Source of the DNA: Alistipes provencensis
GTDB lineage: Bacteria > Bacteroidota > Bacteroidia > Bacteroidales > Rikenellaceae
Assembly: GCF_900083545.1 (NCBI RefSeq)
Contig: NZ_LT559262.1
Span: 2,756,302-2,820,301 of the forward strand
Direction: 5' to 3'
DNA: 64,000 nucleotides
Each line of letters opens with the position of its first letter. The first letter of the stretch is position 1. Below, in pieces: positions 1 through 8,316 of this stretch. The notes beneath the pieces are model-generated. The model made no database searches, was not told the origin of the DNA, and saw only the letters and a program-made list of their open reading frames with translations. A program made the translations under genes and the position numbers.

Positions 1-2
1 TC

Positions 3-164
3 CGCTTCAGCGACGGCTCGGAGGTCAGCGTGACGGGGATTCCCAACGACGGAGGCCCCCGAAGCGTGACGTTCACACCCCGAAAAGTGAAATGGATGCG
101 TTTCGAGGCGACCGACGGCGCGGGCAGGAGTCGTTTTATGACTGATCGTATGTTCATACTTTGA
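3..164 (+). CDS. C-terminal end of a secreted or surface protein (5' end outside window)
   Basis: An open frame runs from the left edge to a TGA at 162-164 and encodes about 53 residues. The text (SDGSEVSVTG, then PRKVKWMRFEATDG) resembles the beta-strand end of discoidin/galactose-binding-like modules that close many Bacteroidetes glycoside hydrolases, where a strand of the form VKWxRFxVT is common. This family reading is inference from a short tail. The gene converges on the DUF5009 gene and the two stop codons overlap by 11 bp. It may belong to the adjacent polysaccharide locus, but too little is present to name a function. Confidence 0.55.
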   Translation, partial: RFSDGSEVSVTGIPNDGGPRSVTFTPRKVKWMRFEATDGAGRSRFMTDRMFIL

Positions 165-1263
165 GGAATGTGTTTTTCTTGTAAAGGAAGTAGAGGAATA
201 ACCAGCAGACGGCGACATAACCGGCTCCGTTGACCACCGCGGCCACCGCCTCGGGGCATTTCGAGGCCGCGCCGCCGAGGAAGAAGTCGGAGATCCGGTC
301 GAAGGGGATGATCCGCTGTGCGAGGTAGATGGTGATGGAGTTGAGTCCGATGACGCGGAAAAAGAGCGTCCACCGTTTCCAGCCGCGCACGTCGATCAGG
401 TAATAGAACAGCGCGAACATCCCCAGCGAATAACCCGTCACCACGCAGGTGAACGAACTGCTCCACAGCTTCTTGTTGATCGGCATGATGCCGCTCCATG
501 CGATCCCGGCGAGCGTGATCGCCACCGCCGCGAGGGCCATGTACAGTGCTTTGCGGTTCCCCGTGAGCCCCGGCCGTTCGCGGCGCAGGAATTCTCCGGT
601 GAACATGCCGAACATGGCCGAGACGATGGCCGGAACGGTGCTCAGCAGCCCTTCGGGATCGAATGTCTTGTAGAGGATGCGCCCCGGAAGCCACTGCCGG
701 TCGACCCACCCCGCCAGATTGCCTTCGGGCGAGAGGGGCGACGCACCGGCCGGCGCATCGGGTGCGGCGACGAGGCACAGCAGCAGCGAATAGCCGATCA
801 GCACGGCCGCGGCCACGATGCCCCGCGTCTTCACGCCGCAATATATATAAAGTATGGCGGCGAACATCCACGCCAGCCCGATGCGGCCCAGCACGCTTGC
901 CACGCGCAGCGACGCGAAGTCGAGCCTGAACAGTCCGTTGTAGACCAGTCCCAGCACCACGAGCGTCGCGCCCCGGCGGATCACCTTGCCCAGTATCGCC
1001 CGTTCGCCGAGACCGTTGGCGCGTTGTTTGGCCAGCGAGAAGGGGAACGAGACGCCCGCGATGAAGAGGAACAGCGGGAAGATCGTGTCGTGGTGGGTCA
1101 GCCCGTCCCATGCGGCGTGCCCCATCGATCCGGCGACGGCGTCGGTGAAGGCGCCGGGCCACAGGGCGCAGAGCGATGCCACGAGACCCGAGAAGCCCAT
1201 GATGAAGAGCATGTCGAATCCCCGCAGGGCGTCCAGCGAAAGGAGTCTTTGGTTGGGTTTCAT
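154..1263 (-). CDS. DUF5009 / heparan-alpha-glucosaminide N-acetyltransferase-like membrane protein
   Basis: A 369-residue polytopic inner-membrane protein. It opens with SLDALRGFDMLFIMG, the hallmark N-terminus of the DUF5009/HGSNAT-like acyltransferases, followed by about ten hydrophobic segments with short polar loops (a HHDTIFPLFLFIAG stretch near residue 58 contains the conserved His-Asp pair). Family knowledge: these proteins resemble the lysosomal enzyme that moves acetyl from acetyl-CoA across a membrane to an amino sugar, and bacterial copies often sit in glycan-utilisation loci. Here it lies 22 bp downstream of the susD-like gene on the same strand, so it is probably the last gene of that operon. 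The substrate is unknown. The ATG at 1261-1263 gives the expected start. Confidence 0.85.
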   Translation of the reverse strand: MKPNQRLLSLDALRGFDMLFIMGFSGLVASLCALWPGAFTDAVAGSMGHAAWDGLTHHDTIFPLFLFIAGVSFPFSLAKQRANGLGERAILGKVIRRGATLVVLGLVYNGLFRLDFASLRVASVLGRIGLAWMFAAILYIYCGVKTRGIVAAAVLIGYSLLLCLVAAPDAPAGASPLSPEGNLAGWVDRQWLPGRILYKTFDPEGLLSTVPAIVSAMFGMFTGEFLRRERPGLTGNRKALYMALAAVAITLAGIAWSGIMPINKKLWSSSFTCVVTGYSLGMFALFYYLIDVRGWKRWTLFFRVIGLNSITIYLAQRIIPFDRISDFFLGGAASKCPEAVAAVVNGAGYVAVCWLFLYFLYKKNTFLKV

Positions 1264-1285
1264 GCGAAACGTTGTCCGGATCGGT

Positions 1286-2977
1286 TTATATCGGTTCGTC
1301 GGCCAGTTTGTTGTTGCCGGCGATGGCGGTGGTCGGCACGGGGAATACCAGCCGCGAAGGGTCGTTCGACGCCTTGTGGTCCCACCACTCCTCGCTCAGG
1401 AACAGCCCCCAGCGGATCAGGTCCGTGCGGCGGCGGCCTTCGCCCAGAAACTCGATGCCCCACTCGTCGACCATGCGGTACTTGTCGAGATTGTCCTTGG
1501 TGACGGGATCGGGGTCCTCCCTGTTCTCGAAGGCCCGCGAACGCACCTCGTTGATCAGGTCGGCGGCCTCTTTTTTCAGCCCGGCGCGCATCCGGCATTC
1601 GGCCAGCATGTAGTAAACCTCCTCGAGGCGGATCATCGGGAAGAAGGCCGCCCAGCAGTTTTCGTCCTCCTTCGGGGCCACGGGGAATTTGGCCAGCCGG
1701 TAGAGGCTCGGCTCTTCGCCGTCGAGCATCGACGAACGCAGCGTCGAGGGCGACTGTCCGGACTGGAGCGTGGACATCAGCGCCACATAATCCACCAGCA
1801 CGAGCTGTTTGCCGCTGTATCCGGCGCGGATGCATGTAACGGGCGTCCCGTCGGGCTTGACCTGTGCGCCCAGTTGCAGCATTCCCACATATTTGCCGCC
1901 GCCCTGATAGACGTACTGCTTCTTGCGCAGGTCCTTGTCGTTGAATTTCGAGAATGGACCGTTGAGCCTGTAGGTGTAGGAACTTCCGTCGGGGGCGTGC
2001 GAGGGAGTCAGTCCGAAGCCGTTGTAGGGCTGGAAAAGTCCCTCGAAGACGAGTTTCATGTTGTAGTGGAATCCGTAGCGGTAGAACGTGTCGAACATCT
2101 CCTGATCGGTGTTGCGCGAAGGCAGCGCCCAGATCAGCGCCTGCGACTGGCGGTTGTTGAAGGAGAAGGGTCCGTTCCAGTTTTCATCCAGCTCGTATTT
2201 GCCGTATTCGCCGCCGATGATCTCCTCGCAGAGTTTGGCGCACTCGGCATAATGGTCCTCACCGATGTACGACTCGGCGTTGAAATAGAGCCGGGCCAGC
2301 AGTGTCGCGGCGGCTCCGCGGCTGATGACGCTCGACGCCTCCGATCCGGCCTCCTTGGGATAGAGGTTCTCGAGGGCGTGTTTGAGCAGGCTCTCCGTGT
2401 GGGCGTAGACCTTTTCGGCCTTGCTGCGGCCCTCGGCGGGCTTCGTCAGGTCGGTGAAGATCGGGAATGCCCCGAAGAAGTCCAACCCGCGCAGGTAGAA
2501 ATAGCCGATCAGCGCGTTGAGCTGGTTGATGTGGTCGGCTTTATCCTTCTCCGTGAGGCCCAGCGACGGGTAGTCGAGCCGTTCGAGGTCCGTGCGGCAC
2601 TCGATGGTCAGGGCGATGCCCATGGCCGTACCGCGCCATGTGTCGCTGATCGACGATTCGTCGGGCGTCCAGTTGTGGCTGTGGAGCCGGACGAAGTGTC
2701 CGCCGTCGTACCAGTCCTCGCCGCGCGTGGGCATCGACATCTGGTCGGCGGTCATCTCCTGCAGGTACCAGCGTCGCGGCGGACGCTGTCCGACGTCGTA
2801 CCAGAACAGGTGGGTGAAGGGCCGGTTGAGCACTTTGTAGACATCGCCCTTGTTCCGGAAGAACGTGTCGGGCGTCGTTTCGCTGTACCACTCGTCCTCG
2901 AGTGCGCATCCCGAGAAAAGCAGGCAGAAGGCTGCCGCAAGGATGCCTATTTGGGTTTTTATGGAATATGATTTCAT
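1286..2977 (-). CDS. SusD/RagB-family outer-membrane glycan-binding lipoprotein
   Basis: 563 residues. The signal peptide ends in a lipobox (LLFSGC, Cys24), so the mature protein is a lipoprotein, expected on the outer face of the outer membrane. Family features include an N-terminal DEWYSETTPDTFFRN region, helical TPR-like segments (LNALIGYFYLRGLDFFGAFPIFTDL) and the C-terminal RLEEVYYMLAECRMRAG and NEVRSRA motifs. SusD proteins cap the barrel of their SusC partner and bind the substrate before import. The partner gene ends 18 bp upstream on the same strand, the classic susCD order. The ligand cannot be read from sequence. Confidence 0.95.
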   Translation of the reverse strand: MKSYSIKTQIGILAAAFCLLFSGCALEDEWYSETTPDTFFRNKGDVYKVLNRPFTHLFWYDVGQRPPRRWYLQEMTADQMSMPTRGEDWYDGGHFVRLHSHNWTPDESSISDTWRGTAMGIALTIECRTDLERLDYPSLGLTEKDKADHINQLNALIGYFYLRGLDFFGAFPIFTDLTKPAEGRSKAEKVYAHTESLLKHALENLYPKEAGSEASSVISRGAAATLLARLYFNAESYIGEDHYAECAKLCEEIIGGEYGKYELDENWNGPFSFNNRQSQALIWALPSRNTDQEMFDTFYRYGFHYNMKLVFEGLFQPYNGFGLTPSHAPDGSSYTYRLNGPFSKFNDKDLRKKQYVYQGGGKYVGMLQLGAQVKPDGTPVTCIRAGYSGKQLVLVDYVALMSTLQSGQSPSTLRSSMLDGEEPSLYRLAKFPVAPKEDENCWAAFFPMIRLEEVYYMLAECRMRAGLKKEAADLINEVRSRAFENREDPDPVTKDNLDKYRMVDEWGIEFLGEGRRRTDLIRWGLFLSEEWWDHKASNDPSRLVFPVPTTAIAGNNKLADEPI

Positions 2978-2995
2978 CGGTTGATCCTCCTTATG

Positions 2996-5900
2996 TTATA
3001 AATTGAGCGTGATGCCGAACGTGAATACGCGGGTCGAGGGCCATACTTCCAGCCCTTCGAATCCGGGGGTCAGTCCGTTGGTGTTGACTTCGGGGTCGAT
3101 GCCGCGGTACTTCGTGAGGCAGAATACGTTGCGGGCCGTGAAAGTGAAGCGGATACTCCTGATGTAGCTCTTGATCGACGGGATGCGGAGCGTGTAGCCC
3201 AGCGTCGCGGCGTCGAGTTTGAGGAACGAACCGTCCTCGAGGAAGTAGTCGCACAACTCTTTTTCGCCCGTGATGTTGGCATTGCGCCCGAAAGCCGTTT
3301 TGAGGCGGTTGCGGGTGTTCTGTCCCGATGCGGACTGCAGGCCGTGATACATTTCGGTCATGTTGAAGACGTCGTTGCCGATCCAACTGCGGAAGAAGAG
3401 CGAGAGGTCGAAATTCTTCCACGAGATGCTGTTGTCCCACGAGAGGATGACGTCGGGCATGGCCTGACCGATGTGGCGCTTGTCTTCGAGGGTTTTTTCC
3501 GCGGCCGGAATGATGTTGTTGTCTTTGTCATAGAGTAGCCAACTGCCGTCGTCGGCGATTCCGGCGTATTTCCAGATGTAGAACCGGCCGATGTCCTCGT
3601 TCGGGGAGAGCCGCACGGCCTTGCCGGGGCTGCCCGGCGTCGGGAACTCGTAATCGTCGAAATTGGTCTGGCTGCCCCACAGCGTAATCAGGCGGGTTTT
3701 GTTGCGCGAGATTTGCAGCGAGGTCGTGTAGTTCCAGTCTTTGGTCTGCACGGGCACGCCCGTCAGTTCGATTTCGAAACCGTTGTTTTCCATCGAACCC
3801 ACGTTCATCGTCGTCTTGTCGTAGACGGCGGGCGGCTGCGAAACGCTGATGTCGTAGATCATGTTGTCTACCTTGCGCTTGTAGACGTCCAGTTTACCGC
3901 TCAGACGGCCTTTCAGGACCTGAAAGTCCACGCCGAAGTTATATTCGTCCTTGGTCTCCCACTGCAGGTCGGGGTTGACGTTGCGCGCCAGTCCGTAGAC
4001 CGATGACCATGCTCCGTTGAAATACCATGTGCGGACGACGCTGCTGCTGGTGTCGTACTTGTACATGCGGGTCGTGACGCCGGGCGCGAACCACCCGTTG
4101 CCCGTGCGGCCGTAACCGAAGCGGATGCGCAGGTCGTCGAGCCATTTCGCGTTCTTCATGAAACTTTCGTTCGAGATGCGCCATGCGGCCGACACGGCCG
4201 GGAACCAGCCGTAGCGGTTGTTCGCGCCGAATTTCGACGAACCTTCGTAGCGGGCGCTGACCGAGAGGAGGTAACGGTCGGCATAGGAGTAGTTGACGCG
4301 GGCGAAATAGGCCACCAGCGTCTCCAGCGGCTCTTTGTGCGAATAGATCGACGACCGGCCCTCTTTCAGCCATGTGCCTTCGCCCATGTTGTACCACTTG
4401 GTGCCGTCGACCGAAAAATTGGCGTTGTCGCCTTCGAACTTCTCCTTGCGGCCCAGCCGCTGGTAGGAGTATCCGGCCACGGCCTTGATCGAGTGGGCTC
4501 CGAAGAGTTTGTTGTAGTTGAAGATCCACTCCAGCGACTCGGTGTTCTGCGTGCTCCATTTCTGTTCGGCATAACCGTTGCGCGCCAGTTCGCGGCTGCG
4601 GCGGTGGAGGGCCGATTCCCAGTAGGCTTTGTTGGCCGACGTTCCCACCGTGCCCACGGTCAGCGTGGTGCTCAAACCGTCGTAGATGTTCAGTTTGGCG
4701 CTGACGTCGGCCTGCAGGCGGGCCGTATGGTCCGCATTTTCGCTCAGGGCCAGTACGGCCACCGGGTTCCATTCGCCTTCGCCTTCGAGGATCTTGTAAC
4801 CCGAGGGGTCGTCGGGGTTGTAGACCGGAATGGTCGGGTTGAGGTTCATGGCGTCGCGGAAGATGCTGCTCGGCGCGATGTTCGCCTTGGAATCGACATA
4901 GTTGAGACGCCCGCTCAGTTCGAGCCGGTCGTTGAGGGTCAGGAACTTGAAGTTGAAACGTCCGCCGATCTCGCGTTTGTCCGAGCGGATGGTCATGCCC
5001 TGCGCGTTCTTGTAGAAGAGCGAGGCGTAGGCCGAGAAATTCTTCGTGCCGCCGCTCATCGTCACGATGTGGCGCTGCGTGAAGGGAGTCCGTGTGATGG
5101 CGTCGAACCAGTCGGTGCGTCCCCCGCGGTCGGCCTGTCCGTGGGCAAGCCATTCGTCGGCCGAGAGCACCTCGGCCTTGCGGCGGACGGTCTCGGTGGT
5201 GAATTCGCCCGTGTAGCTCACCGCGGGCGCTCCGATCTGCCCCATGCGGGTCGTCACGAGGATCACGCCGCCCGAGGCGCGCGTTCCGTAGATGGCGCCT
5301 GCCGAAGCGTCCTTCAGCACGTCGATCGACACGATGTCCTCTTTTTGCAGGATGTTCATGTTGCCGCCGGGAATGCCGTCCACCACGATCAGCGGGCCCT
5401 GCTCCGATTTAATCGAGTTGGCGCCGCGAAGCTGGATCGAGATGCTGCTGTTGGGGTCGGTGCCCGATGCTGAGACGATGTTCAGCCCCGGAACCTTGCC
5501 GGCAATGGCCTGCAGCGGCGAGGCGGTGTTGCCGGCGAGCAGGTCGCTGTTCTTGAGCGAGGTGATCGACGAGGTCAGCTCGCGCTTGTCCAGCGTGCCG
5601 TAACCGATCACCACGACATCGTCCAGTTGCAGCGACTCTTCGCGCAGCACGATGTCGAGCGAGGTGCGTCCCTGCACGGGAACCTCCTGCGTCTTGTAGC
5701 CGATCGACTGCACGATCAGCGTGGCGTTCGGAAGCGGTTCGCCGAAGGCGAATTGTCCGTTGACGTTTGTGGCGCAGGCTTTTCCGGTGCCTTTGACGAT
5801 GACCGTCACGCCGACGAGTTTTTCGCCCTGTTCGCCGGTGACGACTCCCGAAAGATTACGGGGAGCCTCTTCCTTTTTGGCCGCGAGCGAGATCTGGTAG

Positions 5901-6172
5901 TTCGAAACGGTGTAGGCGATGGCCGTTCCGCCGAAGAGTTTGTCGAGCGTCGCGCCGATGGCTGCATCCTTTACCTCGATATCCACTTTGCGGTCGAGGT
6001 CCGGCAGCGACGAGTTGTAGAAAAAGCGGTATTCGCTTGTGCGCTCTATCTGCTGGATCACCGAACGTATGGCCGTCTTGCGGGCCGATACGGTGATCTG
6101 GGCGAACGTACATAGCGGCATGCACACCGCGAGGGCGAGCAGTGCCAAGCACGTTTTGCGTATTGAACTCAT
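2996..6172 (-). CDS. SusC/RagA-family TonB-linked outer-membrane transporter with STN domain
   Basis: 1,058 residues. Order: signal peptide (to about residue 24, ending TFAQ), STN domain (about 27-80), carboxypeptidase-regulatory-like beta-sandwich (about 103-180), TonB box region DDVVVIGYGT, plug domain (GKVPGLNIVSASGTDPNSS, then KDASAGAIYGTRASGGVILVTT), and a 22-strand-type barrel ending in an aromatic-poor TFGITLNL. It imports oligosaccharides (or other large ligands) with energy from TonB. The STN domain is the module that passes ligand occupancy to a FecR-type anti-sigma factor; the fecR and ECF sigma genes lie directly upstream on the same strand. It is the first gene of the susC-susD-DUF5009 unit. 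Confidence 0.96.
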   Translation of the reverse strand: MSSIRKTCLALLALAVCMPLCTFAQITVSARKTAIRSVIQQIERTSEYRFFYNSSLPDLDRKVDIEVKDAAIGATLDKLFGGTAIAYTVSNYQISLAAKKEEAPRNLSGVVTGEQGEKLVGVTVIVKGTGKACATNVNGQFAFGEPLPNATLIVQSIGYKTQEVPVQGRTSLDIVLREESLQLDDVVVIGYGTLDKRELTSSITSLKNSDLLAGNTASPLQAIAGKVPGLNIVSASGTDPNSSISIQLRGANSIKSEQGPLIVVDGIPGGNMNILQKEDIVSIDVLKDASAGAIYGTRASGGVILVTTRMGQIGAPAVSYTGEFTTETVRRKAEVLSADEWLAHGQADRGGRTDWFDAITRTPFTQRHIVTMSGGTKNFSAYASLFYKNAQGMTIRSDKREIGGRFNFKFLTLNDRLELSGRLNYVDSKANIAPSSIFRDAMNLNPTIPVYNPDDPSGYKILEGEGEWNPVAVLALSENADHTARLQADVSAKLNIYDGLSTTLTVGTVGTSANKAYWESALHRRSRELARNGYAEQKWSTQNTESLEWIFNYNKLFGAHSIKAVAGYSYQRLGRKEKFEGDNANFSVDGTKWYNMGEGTWLKEGRSSIYSHKEPLETLVAYFARVNYSYADRYLLSVSARYEGSSKFGANNRYGWFPAVSAAWRISNESFMKNAKWLDDLRIRFGYGRTGNGWFAPGVTTRMYKYDTSSSVVRTWYFNGAWSSVYGLARNVNPDLQWETKDEYNFGVDFQVLKGRLSGKLDVYKRKVDNMIYDISVSQPPAVYDKTTMNVGSMENNGFEIELTGVPVQTKDWNYTTSLQISRNKTRLITLWGSQTNFDDYEFPTPGSPGKAVRLSPNEDIGRFYIWKYAGIADDGSWLLYDKDNNIIPAAEKTLEDKRHIGQAMPDVILSWDNSISWKNFDLSLFFRSWIGNDVFNMTEMYHGLQSASGQNTRNRLKTAFGRNANITGEKELCDYFLEDGSFLKLDAATLGYTLRIPSIKSYIRSIRFTFTARNVFCLTKYRGIDPEVNTNGLTPGFEGLEVWPSTRVFTFGITLNL

Positions 6173-6360
6173 TGTATTGGTGTTTTAAGGTATGTTTTAC
6201 TGGAGTGGTTATGGAGCCTTCCGCAAAATACCTTAAAGGCCGGCGGTCGTTCCCGAAGGGAGTCCGTAGCGGCGGGAGAAGTGTCGTTCTATGCCATAGG
6301 CAGTGAGGTTTTCGGGTTCATTATTCGGGTTCGGTCGGTTTGGTCGGTGTCGTGTGGGGG

Positions 6361-7359
6361 CTATCGTTTTTCGTCGAGGACCACGGTGTTCTGCTCGATC
6401 GTGTAGCTCACCTCGCCGGACAGTCCGATGAGCTGGAGCACGTTCTGCAGGTTGTTGTTCTTGATGATACCCTCGAAACGCAGGTGCTTGATGCGCTCCG
6501 AACGGAAGACGAAGCGGATGTTGTATTCGCGGTCGAGCAGTTCGGTCAGCTTCTCGAGCGTCGTGCCGCTTTCGACGATCAGCTCGTTGTTACGCCACAA
6601 CCCGGCGAACTGGGTGCGCCCCGAGCCGTTTTTGGTGAATCCGCCGTCGGCGGTGTCGTAGGCCACGGCCTCCATCGGGTCCAGCGTCGTCGTGAAGCCG
6701 TCGCCGTCGTCGATGCGCACTTTTCCTTCGATGAGCGTCGTCACCGAGGTCCGGTCTTCGGGATAGGATTTGACGTTGAACACCGTGCCCAGCGCCTCGA
6801 CGGTGTAGTTCCCGGTGTTGACGCGGAAACGCCGTTCGGGGTCCTTGGCCACTTCGAAATAACCTTCGCCGACGAGGTTCACCTCGCGGCTGCTGAGGTT
6901 GTAGCGGCTGTCGTAGCTGAGCTTCGATGCGGAGTTGAGCCATACGCGCGTGCCGTCGGGCAGCGTGATATTGGTCTTCTGCCCCTTCTCGGTGTAGATT
7001 TCGAACAGGTGTCCCTGCCGGGCCGCGATTTTCGCGTAGTTGTACCATCCGGTGACGGCGGCCACGGCGATGCAGGCCGCTGCGGCCCACGGAAGCAGCC
7101 GCCCGAGGAACCTGCGGCGCGGTGCCGGAGCTTCGGGGGCGCCGGCGTCAATCGTTTCGCGGATACGCGCGTGAATGCGCTCCTTGGTCCGGCTGTCCAT
7201 CGTCCCGTTGGTTGAGGCCCATTTGCTTCGGTAGTACTCGGCCAGTTCGGGATCGGATTCCGACCTTTCCCGCAGCCACTCCGTCAGGGCGCGCTCCTCC
7301 TCGGCGGAGGTTGCGCCGTTGAAAAACCTTTCCAACAGGTTTATGGGATCGTTATTCAT
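6361..7359 (-). CDS. FecR-family anti-sigma factor
   Basis: 332 residues. A cytoplasmic N-terminal part (about 1-85) that should hold the sigma factor is followed by a single membrane segment (about 87-107, WAAAACIAVAAVTGW) and a periplasmic FecR domain. The latter contains EIYTEKGQKTNITLPDGTRVWLNSASKLSY and LVGEGYFEVAKD, both family signatures, and a C-terminal DUF4974-type domain (LEKLTELLDREYNIRFVF). It is expected to contact the STN domain of the adjacent SusC-like receptor and release the ECF sigma factor on ligand binding. It lies 104 bp downstream of the sigma gene and 188 bp upstream of susC. Confidence 0.95.
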   Translation of the reverse strand: MNNDPINLLERFFNGATSAEEERALTEWLRERSESDPELAEYYRSKWASTNGTMDSRTKERIHARIRETIDAGAPEAPAPRRRFLGRLLPWAAAACIAVAAVTGWYNYAKIAARQGHLFEIYTEKGQKTNITLPDGTRVWLNSASKLSYDSRYNLSSREVNLVGEGYFEVAKDPERRFRVNTGNYTVEALGTVFNVKSYPEDRTSVTTLIEGKVRIDDGDGFTTTLDPMEAVAYDTADGGFTKNGSGRTQFAGLWRNNELIVESGTTLEKLTELLDREYNIRFVFRSERIKHLRFEGIIKNNNLQNVLQLIGLSGEVSYTIEQNTVVLDEKR

Positions 7360-7463
7360 AAATAGATACAGTCTTGTTCGCGGCGGAGCCGCTTTCCATT
7401 AAATATGCGTGACGCCCCCGAATCCCTTATCCGGCGGGTTGTTTTTTTCGAAAATAGTTGGAT

Positions 7464-8054
7464 TTAGCTGGTTGTGACCAGAAAAAGGAGCGCGCAGAAA
7501 AGATGGATGTTGCGAAACCGCGACCGCATGAAGATGTTGGCGTGGTAAAGCTGGGTTTCGATGGTCTTTTCCGAAAGGTTGAGGCGCCGGGCGATCTCCT
7601 TGACCGAGAGCCCTTCCTGTTTGCTGAGGATGTAGATGCGCTTACGCGCAGGCGGCATCTGTTCGACCAGTTCGGCGATGTATTCGCTCGTGAACGCGAG
7701 GTTCACCATGTTGTCGGTCGTATTCTCCCCCCCCCTCCGCGGGCCCTCCTGCTGCACGACGTCGATAAACGCCGAATTGAGCAGCATGCGGCGTCCCTCG
7801 CGGTAGACCAGATTGCGGGCCACAGTGAAGACCCAAGCTTGGAAATTGCGCTCCTCGTCGATCTGTGCACGGTATTCCCACAGCCGCAGGAAAAGCTCCT
7901 GAGTGATGTCCTCGGCCAGCGACTTGTTGAACAGCGTCTTGCAGGTGAAGTTGTAGACATACCCGCCCCACCGTTCGTAGATGGCGTCGAAAGCCTCGCG
8001 GTCGCCTCGTTTCAGGCGCCGCAGCAACTCTTTTTCCGTCTCTTTTGCTTTCAT
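7464..8054 (-). CDS. ECF-type RNA polymerase sigma factor (RpoE-like, FecI/SigV group)
   Basis: 196 residues. Region 2 (about 18-85) contains DITQELFLRLWEYRAQI and the AWVFTVARNLVYREGR segment that binds the -10 element. Region 4 (about 130-180) contains PPARKRIYILSKQEGLSVKEIARRLNLSEKTIETQLYHA, a helix-turn-helix for the -35-like element. It is the likely activator of the downstream susC operon through release by the FecR partner. The chain is slightly long at the C-terminus (FCALLFLVTTS), a short hydrophobic tail with no assigned role. A TAnnTTTG box lies about 45 bp upstream of the start. Confidence 0.95.
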   Translation of the reverse strand: MKAKETEKELLRRLKRGDREAFDAIYERWGGYVYNFTCKTLFNKSLAEDITQELFLRLWEYRAQIDEERNFQAWVFTVARNLVYREGRRMLLNSAFIDVVQQEGPRRGGENTTDNMVNLAFTSEYIAELVEQMPPARKRIYILSKQEGLSVKEIARRLNLSEKTIETQLYHANIFMRSRFRNIHLFCALLFLVTTS

Positions 8055-8097
8055 CTCCGTGCTGTCTGGGGCGCCTTCTCCGACGGCGCCAATACGA

Positions 8098-8105
8098 CAA
8101 AGTTA
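8098..8105 (-). promoter_or_regulatory. Candidate -7 box of the ECF sigma gene
   Basis: Minus-strand TAACTTTG matches the Bacteroidetes -7 consensus TAnnTTTG and lies 44-51 bp upstream of the sigma-factor start. No clean -33 TTTG is seen at the usual distance, so this is a consensus match only. Confidence 0.4.
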
Positions 8106-8316
8106 AAACTATTTTTATCGTTTGAAACACTTCCGAGGCTTTTTTCACGATTTTGTTACGATACCTAATTATAAAAGGGAACGGCATTTAGATGAAAAAA
8201 ATCGCACGGCGGATAAGGGTTTTCGCTTCGTTGTGCATATTTAAAAATAGTGATTATGGAGCACTGAAAATACCTTTTAAATTTTTTTACGGAAAATTTT
8301 AAAAGTCAACCAAAAG

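Noticed and set aside
986..2971. 661-codon plus-strand open frame opposite the susD-like gene
   Set aside because: It is antisense to a clear SusD gene in GC-rich DNA where stop codons are rare, and the translation is low-complexity Val/Arg/Gly with no domain.
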